A stretch of DNA of 14,948 nt from JAAYBY01 sp964465385. Its GTDB lineage: Bacteria; Bacillota; Clostridia; Saccharofermentanales; UBA5734. Of this stretch, positions 6,616 through 13,849 are shown piece after piece. The stretch spans positions 1 through 14,948 of the forward strand of contig CAYXIM010000046.1 in NCBI GenBank assembly GCA_964465385.1, read 5' to 3'. A program made the translations under genes and the position numbers. The first letter of the stretch is position 1. The number at the start of each line of letters is the position of its first letter. Under the pieces are notes generated by a model that saw nothing but the letters and a program-made list of their open reading frames with translations, did not search any database and was not told where the DNA came from.

Positions 6616-7506
6616 ATGATCCATGTTGAGCAGCTCACAGTCACCTATCCCAATAAAAAAGGTGTTTTTGAGATCTCCTTTAAAGTCCAGCCCGGTCAGA
6701 TCTGCGGTTACCTGGGACCCAATGGTGCCGGAAAAACAACAACCATACGGGCTCTGATGGGTTTCATGCGACCGGACCACGGCCTTTGCCAGATCAAGGG
6801 TCTGGATTGCTTCAAGGCGGCCTGGCAGGTGCAACGGTTCTTGGGCTATGTGCCAGGCGAAATGGCTTTTCCGGACGGGATGAGCGGCTCGTCCTTTCTT
6901 TCGCTGATGCGCCAGATGCGACGGCTGAAAAACCGTGGCCGTGAAAAGGCACTGCTGGAGCGCTTTGAACTGGATCCACATGGCAAGATCCGCCATTTTT
7001 CCAAAGGCATGAAACAGAAACTGGGGATCGTCGCCGCCTTCCAGCACGATCCTGCTGTGCTGGTTCTCGATGAACCCACAAGCGGCCTGGACCCCCTGAT
7101 GCAGGCCCGGTTTGTCGCATTGCTGCTCGAAGAAAAGAAACGGGGCAAGACCATCCTCTTGTCCAGCCATCGCTTTGAAGAAGTCGAACGGACCTGTGAC
7201 CAGATCCAACTGATCAAGGACGGTCGTCTGATCCGCCAGTCCGATGTGCAAACCCTGCAAGGACAACGCCGCAAGGGATACATCTTAACATCCAGCCAGG
7301 CCCAAGCCCTGGGGCAGGATCTTGCATCCGCCTTTGGACCGGTCACCTGGCTGCCAGGCCAGCGGGTCAAGGTTTTTGCGACGGGTGAACAGCTGGATGC
7401 GTTGATCGGGCTCATGGCCCGCTACCCGATCACAGATCTTGAAGTCCAGACCCAAAACCTGGAAGGGTTGTTTTTGCACCTGTTCAGCAAGCAGGAGGAC
7501 CCATGA
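6616..7506 (+). CDS. ABC transporter ATP-binding protein (ABC-2 exporter)
   Basis: A 296-residue nucleotide-binding subunit. Walker A is GPNGAGKTT (residues 34-42), the signature loop FSKGMKQKL (128-136), Walker B VLVLDEP with Glu153, the D-loop SGLD (156-159) and the switch His185; all catalytic parts are intact. At the Q-loop position the sequence reads GYVPGEMAF, with no Gln, a common variant in exporters of this kind. A C-terminal regulatory extension of about 90 residues follows. The ATG at 6616 begins right at the canonical MIHVEQLTVTY; an open frame upstream to 6412 only overlaps the preceding gene in another phase and is not used. There is only a weak ribosome binding site, so coupling to the upstream stop (7 bases away) is likely. 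It shares an ATGA overlap with its permease. Substrate unknown. Confidence 0.94.
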   Translation: MIHVEQLTVTYPNKKGVFEISFKVQPGQICGYLGPNGAGKTTTIRALMGFMRPDHGLCQIKGLDCFKAAWQVQRFLGYVPGEMAFPDGMSGSSFLSLMRQMRRLKNRGREKALLERFELDPHGKIRHFSKGMKQKLGIVAAFQHDPAVLVLDEPTSGLDPLMQARFVALLLEEKKRGKTILLSSHRFEEVERTCDQIQLIKDGRLIRQSDVQTLQGQRRKGYILTSSQAQALGQDLASAFGPVTWLPGQRVKVFATGEQLDALIGLMARYPITDLEVQTQNLEGLFLHLFSKQEDP

Positions 7507-8300
7507 GCCTGCCACTTTTGAAAGCCACAGCCCGACGACACGCCACCTTGTGGCTTGTTTTCCTGGGGGTCCTGCTTATGTACCTGGTGACCATCCTGTT
7601 TGTCTTCCAACCAGATGACCTGCAAGCCCTCGAAGACATGATCGCCTTTTTTCCAGAAGACCTGCTGGGGCTTGTCGGTTTTTCAACCCGCATCACCGAT
7701 TTGACGTCTTATCTGGCCAGCTGGCTTTACGGCCTGCTGATGTTTGCTTTGCCACTGGTCTACAGCATCATCGTGTGCAACCGCCTCATGGCCAAGCTGG
7801 TGGATGACCGTTCGCTTGCCCAGCTCCTGGCAACGCCCACATCCAGGGTGCGGCTGGTGGTCACCCAGGGGGTCTACGCCCTCTTGTCCCAGGCCTTGCT
7901 CTTTGCGGCCTTGTTTGGAACCGGGCTTGTGCTGGCGTCCTGGCTGCACCCGGGCCTGCTTGATCAGGCGGCTTTTTTCCGCTTGAACCTGGCCACCTTG
8001 CTGGCCAACCAGACGGTCATGATGGTCTGTTTCTTCTTTTCCTGCCTCTTCAACACATCAGCCCGGGCAGTGGGCGCAGGCGGCGGGCTTTCCACCCTCT
8101 TCCTGTTGATGCTCATGATCGGCGGCTTATCAGAGTCGGTGGCATGTGTCAAAAAAGCGTCTCCCTATGGCTGGTTTGACCCGGTAGACCTGGTCAAAAA
8201 TGGCCATGTGGCATCACTTTTCATCACTTACGCCGTGTTGATCGTCCTCTTGTTTGCGGCATCGGTCGCTGTTTTCAGGCGCAAACAACTGCCTATTTGA
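7503..8300 (+). CDS. ABC-2 family transporter permease
   Basis: A 265-residue membrane protein with about six hydrophobic segments (roughly 18-38, 70-95, 118-145, 155-178, 190-210 and 235-255). Between the first two is an outward segment, EDMIAFFPEDLLGLVGFS, and after the second comes RLMAKLVDDRSLAQLLATP, the coupling-helix region common in Firmicute ABC-2 permeases. Its ATG overlaps the ATPase stop in ATGA, and AGGAGG at 7493-7498 serves as ribosome binding site. With the ATPase it forms a homodimeric or paired exporter; this type is often annotated as antibiotic or lipid export, but no substrate can be named here. No obvious terminator follows the stop; a GC-rich non-coding block begins at once. 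Confidence 0.87.
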   Translation: MSLPLLKATARRHATLWLVFLGVLLMYLVTILFVFQPDDLQALEDMIAFFPEDLLGLVGFSTRITDLTSYLASWLYGLLMFALPLVYSIIVCNRLMAKLVDDRSLAQLLATPTSRVRLVVTQGVYALLSQALLFAALFGTGLVLASWLHPGLLDQAAFFRLNLATLLANQTVMMVCFFFSCLFNTSARAVGAGGGLSTLFLLMLMIGGLSESVACVKKASPYGWFDPVDLVKNGHVASLFITYAVLIVLLFAASVAVFRRKQLPI

Positions 8301-8545
8301 CTTGTCCCAACTGCCGGTCGCTCACGGCTTGCGGGTCCATGTGCTCAACGGTGGCTGTATCGAGCCCGGAAACGTAAGTGTGGGGCGCGAGCGAGCAATC
8401 CGTCCGACCAGGACGTTGAGGGAACGGCTTTCTTTCGAGGGGTACGACGAATCCAGGCCGCTTCAGACCAGCCACAGGTCCAGTGCCCAGTATCGCTTGT
8501 ACAAGGCCATCACAGAAGGGGGCCTTGCAGTATGATCCGAACAAT
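8301..8545. other. Gene-free GC-rich block, candidate non-coding RNA or mobile-element remnant
   Basis: About 245 bases with no convincing gene on either strand. Small open frames run through it in both directions but lack ribosome binding sites and recognisable domains. It contains short hairpins: CGTCC-GACCA-GGACG at 8401-8415 and CAAGGCC (8502-8508) with GGCCTTG (8521-8527) around a 12-base loop. Its texture (runs such as GGAAACGTAAGTG and GAGGGAACGG) differs from neighbouring coding DNA and resembles the non-coding end of an IS110-type element or a group II intron piece, by recollection only. Orientation is unknown. No transposase, terminal repeat or target duplication is visible. Confidence 0.3.
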
Positions 8546-8605
8546 GGGAGTTTGCTTCTGGCTCAAACCGAGAACAAGTTGACACTGTCCCGTTTCTCTT
8601 TACAC

Positions 8606-8634
8606 TTGAAGAGCACATCTGTTCTTGCTACAAT
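8606..8634 (+). promoter_or_regulatory. Promoter of the CAP-domain lipoprotein gene
   Basis: TTGAAG (8606-8611), a 17-base spacer, then TACAAT (8629-8634) preceded by TG at 8626-8627, making an extended -10. Transcription would start near 8641, giving a 25-base leader with AAAGGG at 8653-8658. A second possible pair, TTGACA at 8579-8584 with TACACT at 8601-8606, lies just upstream and is weaker at the -10. Confidence 0.6.
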
Positions 8635-8665
8635 GCAGATACCCCACGTGAGAAAGGGTGTGAGG

Positions 8666-9535
8666 ATGTTGCGCCGGAGCATCCTGGTTTTATCGCTTGT
8701 CTGCTGCCTTTCCCTGTTTGGCTGTCAATGGGTCTCCATCACGCCTGAAACGGTCGAGCCTGCTGAGCCCGACGGTGCTCTTGTGGCGTCACGGGCCCCG
8801 TCTTTGCCGCTCTCAGAGCAAGAAACCGAAGATGTGCAGGAAACGCGCACGGTGATAACGACACAACCATCTCCACAGCCAAGCCAGCGTCAAACCGGGC
8901 AGACATCGTGTCTCCAAGAGACACAAACCGAAACCAGCGCCGACACGCAGCACACCCCTGCTCCTTCGGTTCAAGCCACCCGCCCAAAAACCGAGCCCAC
9001 CCCAACGGCCAAGCCCACGGTGGCACCGACACCCTTGCCTTCTCCAACCCCCCTGCCCACACAATGCCCAAGCCTTGAACCTGAACCAAGCCCGACAACG
9101 CAAGCAACCCCCGGTGTCAGCCCACAGCCCACAACACCCCCCGACAACCAGGCGGCCCGCATCGACGACATGTTCCGGGCAACCAACGCTGTGCGGCAAA
9201 AACACGGCCAACCTGCCTTGGCCTACGGTAACAAGGGCATGCAAAAGGCTGCGGCAACACGTGCCCGGGAAATTGCCCGTTCTTTTTCCCACACCCGACC
9301 AGACGGTTCTGTCTTTGCCAGCGCCTTGAATGAAGAAGGCATTAGCTATAGCACCGCTGGCGAAAACATCGCCAACTTCTCAGCCGGCTGCTCCGTTTCA
9401 CAGGTCATCGATGCCTGGGAGGCGTCAGAAGGTCATTTGAAAAACATGGTGGCTTCTAAATTTAAGCTGGTGACCATCGGTTATTTTCAGGGGGAAGACG
9501 GGCGCCTGTACTGGGTTCAGCTGTTCACCGGTTAA
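8666..9535 (+). CDS. CAP-domain (SCP/PR-1, YkwD-like) lipoprotein
   Basis: A 289-residue secreted lipoprotein. Residues 1-19 form a signal peptide ending in the lipobox LFGC, with Cys20 lipidated. Residues ~25-165 are a low-complexity Pro/Thr/Gln linker that can span the cell wall. The C-terminal ~120 residues are a CAP domain with its motifs: FSHTRPDG (His209), GENIA (Glu233), HLKNM (His257, Asn260) and the closing YWVQLF strand. These His/Glu residues line the CAP cavity. Bacterial YkwD-type proteins are surface or secreted proteins of mostly unknown biochemistry. A longer open frame begins at 8483, but the signal peptide and AAAGGG seven bases before the ATG at 8666 set the start. It has its own promoter and converges on the DUF554 gene with seven bases between stops. 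Confidence 0.88.
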   Translation: MLRRSILVLSLVCCLSLFGCQWVSITPETVEPAEPDGALVASRAPSLPLSEQETEDVQETRTVITTQPSPQPSQRQTGQTSCLQETQTETSADTQHTPAPSVQATRPKTEPTPTAKPTVAPTPLPSPTPLPTQCPSLEPEPSPTTQATPGVSPQPTTPPDNQAARIDDMFRATNAVRQKHGQPALAYGNKGMQKAAATRAREIARSFSHTRPDGSVFASALNEEGISYSTAGENIANFSAGCSVSQVIDAWEASEGHLKNMVASKFKLVTIGYFQGEDGRLYWVQLFTG

Positions 9536-9542
9536 CAGGCCG

Positions 9543-10238
9543 TCAGCCCAGTGGAAAAAAGACCCGTTGCACAATAAAGTACAAGAGCGGGACAAGCAAA
9601 GATGGCAACAAGTTGCCAATTTTCAGTTTGGTCAGGCGCAACTGGTTAAGGCCGATGGCCAGAATCAGCACCCCACCCACAGCCGTTAGCTCTAAAACCA
9701 TCGCATCCGTAAACAGCGGCTTGATCCCGGCAGCAGAAAGTGTCAGGATGCCTTCGTAGATGAGGACAGGGATGGCTGAAAAAGCCACGCCGATCCCCAT
9801 GGTTGACGCGAAGAAGATCGAAAAAACACCGTCCAGAACAGCCTTTGCCAGGAGCGTGGCATGCTGGCCGCTCAAGCCACTTTCAATGGAGCCAATGATG
9901 GCCATCGACCCCACACAAAAAATCAAACTGGCCGACACAAAACCACGTGCCAGGCCATTGCCTTCGCCAACCAGGCGACGTTCCAGCCACAGGCCGCCCT
10001 GGTTCAGGCGGTCTTCAATGCGGATGGCCTCTCCCAGCAAGCTGCCCAAAACCAGGCTGATCACCATCAGCAAAACCATGCGGGTCTGGATGGCGCTGAT
10101 GATACCGATCACCACAACTGACAGGGCGATCACATCCAGGATGGTTCGTCGAAAAGACTCCCGGATCCCTTTTCGCATCAAAAGGCCAAGCAATGAACCC
10201 ACAACGATGGCTGCTGCATTTACAATGACTCCCAGCAC
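9543..10238 (-). CDS. DUF554 family membrane protein
   Basis: A 231-residue polytopic membrane protein with about seven hydrophobic helices. The start MLGVIVNAAAIVVGSLLG is the typical opening of DUF554 (YdfK-like) proteins, and FCVGSMAIIGSIESGL and the Gly-rich later helices also fit the family. Function is unknown; members are believed to be transporters or channels. The start is GTG at 10238, inside the sequence CATGTG-like overlap where an ATG in another frame also occurs; AAAGGGA lies about seven bases upstream of the GTG. A perfect TATAAT -10 box lies at 10285-10280. It is a monocistronic unit converging on the CAP lipoprotein gene, with no functional link evident. Confidence 0.88.
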   Translation of the reverse strand: MLGVIVNAAAIVVGSLLGLLMRKGIRESFRRTILDVIALSVVVIGIISAIQTRMVLLMVISLVLGSLLGEAIRIEDRLNQGGLWLERRLVGEGNGLARGFVSASLIFCVGSMAIIGSIESGLSGQHATLLAKAVLDGVFSIFFASTMGIGVAFSAIPVLIYEGILTLSAAGIKPLFTDAMVLELTAVGGVLILAIGLNQLRLTKLKIGNLLPSLLVPLLYFIVQRVFFPLG

Positions 10239-10576
10239 ATTTTTTCCCTTTCTGAACGCGTTTGGTCAGGCTGTTCCTCATTATAGCCAAAAAACCTGGC
10301 CCCTGCCATGGACCCTTAAAAACGGTTGCCGGTTTGTCTGCAACACAGGCGTTTAGGCGCATACAAGATGTTGACTGTCTTGACACAGGGCCTCGATGTG
10401 TTGTTAACTGAAGGCGAACTGAAGCAACGCGTCATGCGTCTAGTCAACCGTTCCTCCTGTTGCAAAGCATCAGGAGACGTTCCCGCAAATCTTTTATTTA
10501 AAACACCGTCCGCATGTGAATCAACGTGGGTTTCGATTTTTCATTGAGACCATCCACCAGATAAGGAGGAGGAAAC
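10239..10576. promoter_or_regulatory. Divergent intergenic region between DUF554 and the sugar operon
   Basis: No gene is convincing here. Leftward, TATAAT (10285-10280) is a perfect -10 box for the DUF554 gene with a poor -35 box. Rightward, a perfect TTGACA at 10380-10385 has only a weak -10 near 10402-10409 (TGTTAA/TTAACT), so the sugar operon promoter is uncertain. ACGC-GTCAT-GCGT at 10427-10439 is a short palindrome just after it and could be part of an operator. The remaining ~130 bases before the ribosome binding site (AAGGAGG, 10563-10569) hold a T/A-rich patch (10490-10502) and nothing else I can name. Confidence 0.35.
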
Positions 10577-11992
10577 ATGAAAAGAGCCTTGGCCTTGATT
10601 CTGGCATTGTTGCTGGTAGCCTCGCTGATCAGCGCTTGTGATGCTGGAAAAGAACCAACCAAAGGACCGGAAACGCCAGATCAAACCACAGCACCTGGAA
10701 CAGATAAGCCGCAGGAAAGTGGAAACGGTGGCGGCGATCTGGAAGCGAACCTGGTCATGTGGGCCATGCCCTTGACCGACAATTTTGAGTCTATGTTGAC
10801 CGATGACTTGATCGCAGGCCTCAACGAGAGTGAACCTGGTGTCTCCATCAACGTGGAAATGCTGACGTGGGAAGGCGGCCCTGAAAAGCTGCAGATTGCC
10901 CTGGGAACCAAAACCACGCCTGACCTTTACATCGATGGTACAGCCCGAACAGCTGCTTTGCCGGCAAAAGGTGTTCTGGCTGACATCAGCGATGTCATCG
11001 ACGCCTACCGGGATCGCTTCTACCCTGGTCTGCTGCAAATCGGGCTGTTTGAAGACAAGAACTACATCCTGTCCATTGCGGCCATGAACGCCACCATTAT
11101 CGGCGTCAACGCAACCGTTGCCAAAGATCTGGGCACCTATGACATGCTCCCCGAAGACAAGGTCAGCTGGTCCTTTGATGATTTCTACAACTTTTTGAAA
11201 GCAACATCGGATGCCGGAAAAGACCAGGGCATCTATGCGGTCGCCCTCTATGCCGGATCGCCAACCTCTGACATCGGTTATTACAGCATGATGCTGTCCA
11301 ATGGCGGCGGCTTGCTCAACGATGACCACACCGAAAGTGTGGCCAATCAAGCCGCCAACGTTGAAATTATCGAGCTTTTGAAACGGCTGGTCGATGAAGG
11401 CATCGCAGCCCCCGGTGCGGCCACCCTCAAGAGCGAAGACCACGAACCGATGGTGTTCAGCTCCAAGATTGTGACCACCGTCGATGGCAACCCCTTCTAT
11501 TGGGCACAGGTGCTGCGCCAGATGGAAGAAGATGGCTCCATTGAAAAATGTCCCGAATACGAAGCCTATGGCATGCCGACACCAGATGGCAAACGAGACA
11601 TGCGTGTGGCCAGCTGGGGTGCAAACACCATGGTTTTGTTCCAAAATGAAGGAGATCAAGCCAAACTTGAGGGCGGTAAAGCCTTGATGCGCCATTACAT
11701 TGAAGACACCGACTTCCAGATCGAGTTGTGCTCGTTGACCGGCAACTCCCCCTCCTTGCAAAACCTGACCGTTCCCCAGACCGACCCCAACTTCCAGCTT
11801 ATGGTTCCGCTTCTGGCCGAATGGACCGGAAAATATGCGGTCACAGATTTTGGCGTGCTCGAACCCTATTGGCTGGAAATCAGAAGCACCTTCTACCCGG
11901 AGCTGCAGGCAGTCTTTAACGGAACCAAATCCCCGCAAGAAGCCATGGACCAGTTTAAAGCCAGCATCGATGACATCTTGGCTGAACAATAA
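10577..11992 (+). CDS. Carbohydrate ABC transporter substrate-binding lipoprotein
   Basis: A 471-residue extracellular solute-binding protein of family 1 (sugar type). Residues 1-20 are a signal peptide with lipobox ISAC and lipidated Cys21, followed by a Pro/Thr/Gly linker to about residue 54. The mature domain begins with LVMWAMPLTDNF and continues through the usual two-lobe pattern: LQIALGTKTTPDLYIDG, a middle segment with SWSFDDFYNFLKA, and a closing ELQAVFNGTKSPQEAMDQF, which is characteristic of the family C-terminus. It captures a sugar-like solute outside the membrane and delivers it to the two permeases downstream. The start ATG has AAGGAGG at 10563-10569. The 90-base gap to the first permease gene contains a stable hairpin that may favour higher levels of this subunit. 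The ligand cannot be predicted from the sequence. Confidence 0.9.
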   Translation: MKRALALILALLLVASLISACDAGKEPTKGPETPDQTTAPGTDKPQESGNGGGDLEANLVMWAMPLTDNFESMLTDDLIAGLNESEPGVSINVEMLTWEGGPEKLQIALGTKTTPDLYIDGTARTAALPAKGVLADISDVIDAYRDRFYPGLLQIGLFEDKNYILSIAAMNATIIGVNATVAKDLGTYDMLPEDKVSWSFDDFYNFLKATSDAGKDQGIYAVALYAGSPTSDIGYYSMMLSNGGGLLNDDHTESVANQAANVEIIELLKRLVDEGIAAPGAATLKSEDHEPMVFSSKIVTTVDGNPFYWAQVLRQMEEDGSIEKCPEYEAYGMPTPDGKRDMRVASWGANTMVLFQNEGDQAKLEGGKALMRHYIEDTDFQIELCSLTGNSPSLQNLTVPQTDPNFQLMVPLLAEWTGKYAVTDFGVLEPYWLEIRSTFYPELQAVFNGTKSPQEAMDQFKASIDDILAEQ

Positions 11993-12003
11993 AAGCGCTT
12001 TAA
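11990..12003. promoter_or_regulatory. cre-like palindrome at the end of the binding-protein gene
   Basis: AAAGCGCTTT (11992-12001) is a perfect palindrome overlapping the stop codon. The 14-mer from 11990 resembles the catabolite-responsive element consensus with two mismatches at conserved positions. Its place inside an operon would suit a roadblock site, but a chance palindrome is just as likely. Confidence 0.2.
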
Positions 12004-12028
12004 ACATTAAACTCTAAACCGTCTGGCT

Positions 12029-12065
12029 GGATCTCTCAGTTTGCTCGCGGCAGGCTGAGAGATCC
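12029..12065 (+). promoter_or_regulatory. Intercistronic hairpin between binding-protein and permease genes
   Basis: GGATCTCTCAG (12029-12039) is an exact inverted repeat of 12055-12065. With two G-U pairs and three more pairs inside, the stem reaches 16 bp around a five-base loop (12045-12049). An A-rich rather than T-rich stretch follows, so it is not a standard intrinsic terminator. By analogy with malE-malF type operons it may protect the upstream message from 3' decay or cause partial polarity, giving more binding protein than permease. Confidence 0.65.
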
Positions 12066-12091
12066 TCTCCAAAAAAGACAAGGTGGTGCCT

Positions 12092-12976
12092 TTGAACGCG
12101 CAAACAAAACGAAAGCTGAAAAACAATGCCGTCAGCTACCTCTTTTTAACCCCCTGGCTCCTGGTTTTTGCGGTTTTTGTCGTCTTCCCGTTTGCCTATG
12201 GTTTCAGCGTCTCTTTTTTAAGTTTTGACTATGTGAACAAAAGCTTTGTTGGCCTGGCCAATTACCGCAACCTGTTATCCGATGCCAAATTTCTTCGCTC
12301 CATTCTTGCGACCTTGAAAATGGTCGCCATTATTTTGCCCAGCACCGTCATCTTCTCCCTGTGGGTGGCGCACACCATACACAATCGCACCAAACACCTG
12401 CAATCAGCGACCAAAATCGCGTTCTACCTGTCCGCCATTGTCAGCGAGGTCGCCCTGGTCATCGTTTGGAAATGGGTTTTCAACCCCGGATACGGCCTGT
12501 CTGCGACCATCACCGATTTTTTGGGTGTACAGCGGCTGAACTGGCTGGGGGATGTTAACCTGGCCTTGCCGCTGGTTTCCCTTTTGGTGCTCACGTTCAC
12601 GGTTTCACAGCCCATCATTTTGTACAGCGCAGCCATGGGCAATATCCCAATCATGTACTATGAATCGGCGGACATCGACGGGGCTTCCAAGTGGATTAAA
12701 TTTGTTAAAATCACCCTGCCCCTGCTGAAGCCCACAACCACTTTTGTCCTGATCACCACCACCATTGCCAACTTGCAAATCTTCGCTGTTCCTTACTTGT
12801 TGACAGCAGGGGGACCGGAATTTGGCACCACAACCATTTTGCTGATGATTTACAGAAATGCCTTTGAATACAGCAAATACGGCTATGCATCAGCCATGGG
12901 CATTGTCCTGTTCCTGATCATTGCCATCTTCGCCACCTTCCAGTTCAAACTCACCAAATCAGATATCCAATATTGA
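12092..12976 (+). CDS. Sugar ABC transporter permease (MalF/UgpA-like, CUT1)
   Basis: A 294-residue inner-membrane permease with six membrane helices after a short basic N-terminus (QTKRKLKNN). The EAA loop that docks on the ATPase reads ESADIDGAS, with Glu191 and Gly197 in their expected places, followed by KFVKITLPLLKP. This is the first of a CUT1-type permease pair; it forms the translocation path with the next gene product. I prefer the TTG at 12092, because AAGGTG at 12080-12085 is then at a normal distance. In-frame GTG codons at 12083 and 12086 are alternatives but would lie on top of that ribosome binding site. The stop is 13 bases before the second permease. No ATPase gene follows, as is common where a shared MsmX-type ATPase serves several importers. 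Confidence 0.9.
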   Translation: MNAQTKRKLKNNAVSYLFLTPWLLVFAVFVVFPFAYGFSVSFLSFDYVNKSFVGLANYRNLLSDAKFLRSILATLKMVAIILPSTVIFSLWVAHTIHNRTKHLQSATKIAFYLSAIVSEVALVIVWKWVFNPGYGLSATITDFLGVQRLNWLGDVNLALPLVSLLVLTFTVSQPIILYSAAMGNIPIMYYESADIDGASKWIKFVKITLPLLKPTTTFVLITTTIANLQIFAVPYLLTAGGPEFGTTTILLMIYRNAFEYSKYGYASAMGIVLFLIIAIFATFQFKLTKSDIQY

Positions 12977-12989
12977 GCGAGGCCGTATT

Positions 12990-13829
12990 ATGAAGAAACA
13001 TCGTTTTAAAGCCAAAAGCCTGGGGGAGCAGGTTGCCTTGTTCTTTTTGTTGATCGGCATCCTGCTTTGCCTGGTGCCTTTTTACGTCATGTTTGTCGGC
13101 AGCCTCAAGCCCAACATGGCCCTGTTTGTCATCCCCATTGACATGAATCCCTTCAAACTGGTCACCACCAATTACCAATATGTCTTTCAAAACCTGGATC
13201 TGACCACCTGGTACGCCAACAGCGTCTACATCAGCCTGATGATCGCCCTGCTGACGATTATCATTGCCTCAACCGGTGGCTATGCCTTTGCCAAAAAAGA
13301 CTTTTGGGGCAAGGGTCTCTTGTTTTCCATCTTGCTGGCCACCATGATGCTGCCTCGACAAATTCTCATGGTGCCCAATTTTCTGGTGGCCAACACTTTG
13401 GGCCTGCATAACAAGCTGATCGGTGTCGTCTTGACCAGCCTCAACGCAGCCTTTGGTGTTTTTCTGTGCAAACAATTTATGAGCACCCTGCCCAATGAGC
13501 TGATTGAGGCAGCTCAAATCGATGGGTCCAGTGAGCTTAACATTTTTGTGAAGATTATTTTGCCTCTGTCTAAACCGGTTCTGGGCGCCCTGAGCATCTT
13601 CAGCTTTATTACCGGCTGGAATGACTTCGTCTGGCAAAACATCATGTTGACCTCCAAAGCCCTGCGAACCATGCCCATTGCCATCGCCTTCCTCTCTCAG
13701 GAGAAAATTTCCTATGTGGGTTACCAGATGGCGGGGGCGACCTTGTCTGCTGTACCCATGATCATTATCTTTATTTATTTCCAGAAATATTTTATCAAAG
13801 GCATTACCGTTGGTGGTGTCAAAGGTTGA
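12990..13829 (+). CDS. Sugar ABC transporter permease (MalG/UgpE-like, CUT1)
   Basis: A 279-residue permease with six membrane helices. The first helix is followed by the typical LVPFYVMFVGSLKPN, and the EAA loop is IEAAQIDGSSELNIFVKIIL with Glu173 and Gly179. The protein ends with FIKGITVGGVKG, the standard C-terminus of MalG-type permeases. It pairs with the preceding MalF-like subunit. The frame is open from 12921, but the ATG at 12990 has GAGG at 12979-12982 and gives a basic N-terminus (MKKHRFKAKS) of normal length, so it is chosen. The gap to the upstream stop is 13 bases, and the amidohydrolase ribosome binding site begins five bases after this stop. Confidence 0.93.
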   Translation: MKKHRFKAKSLGEQVALFFLLIGILLCLVPFYVMFVGSLKPNMALFVIPIDMNPFKLVTTNYQYVFQNLDLTTWYANSVYISLMIALLTIIIASTGGYAFAKKDFWGKGLLFSILLATMMLPRQILMVPNFLVANTLGLHNKLIGVVLTSLNAAFGVFLCKQFMSTLPNELIEAAQIDGSSELNIFVKIILPLSKPVLGALSIFSFITGWNDFVWQNIMLTSKALRTMPIAIAFLSQEKISYVGYQMAGATLSAVPMIIIFIYFQKYFIKGITVGGVKG

Positions 13830-13849
13830 TAGAAAAGGAGTGGTTTACT

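Noticed and set aside
8293..8544. Minus-strand 83-residue and plus-strand 93-residue open frames in the gap after the permease.
   Set aside because: No ribosome binding site, no recognised domain, and they overlap each other; treated as non-coding.
8571..8620. TTGACACTGTCCC and TTTACACTTGAAG recall the repeated ends of IS21-type elements.
   Set aside because: Only loose resemblance; no istA/istB genes, no second end, and the stretch is better explained as promoter sequence.
10541..12007. A 488-residue open frame on the minus strand opposite the sugar-binding protein.
   Set aside because: It is the antisense shadow of a clear lipoprotein gene; it has no ribosome binding site or family motif, and the plus-strand product is unmistakable.
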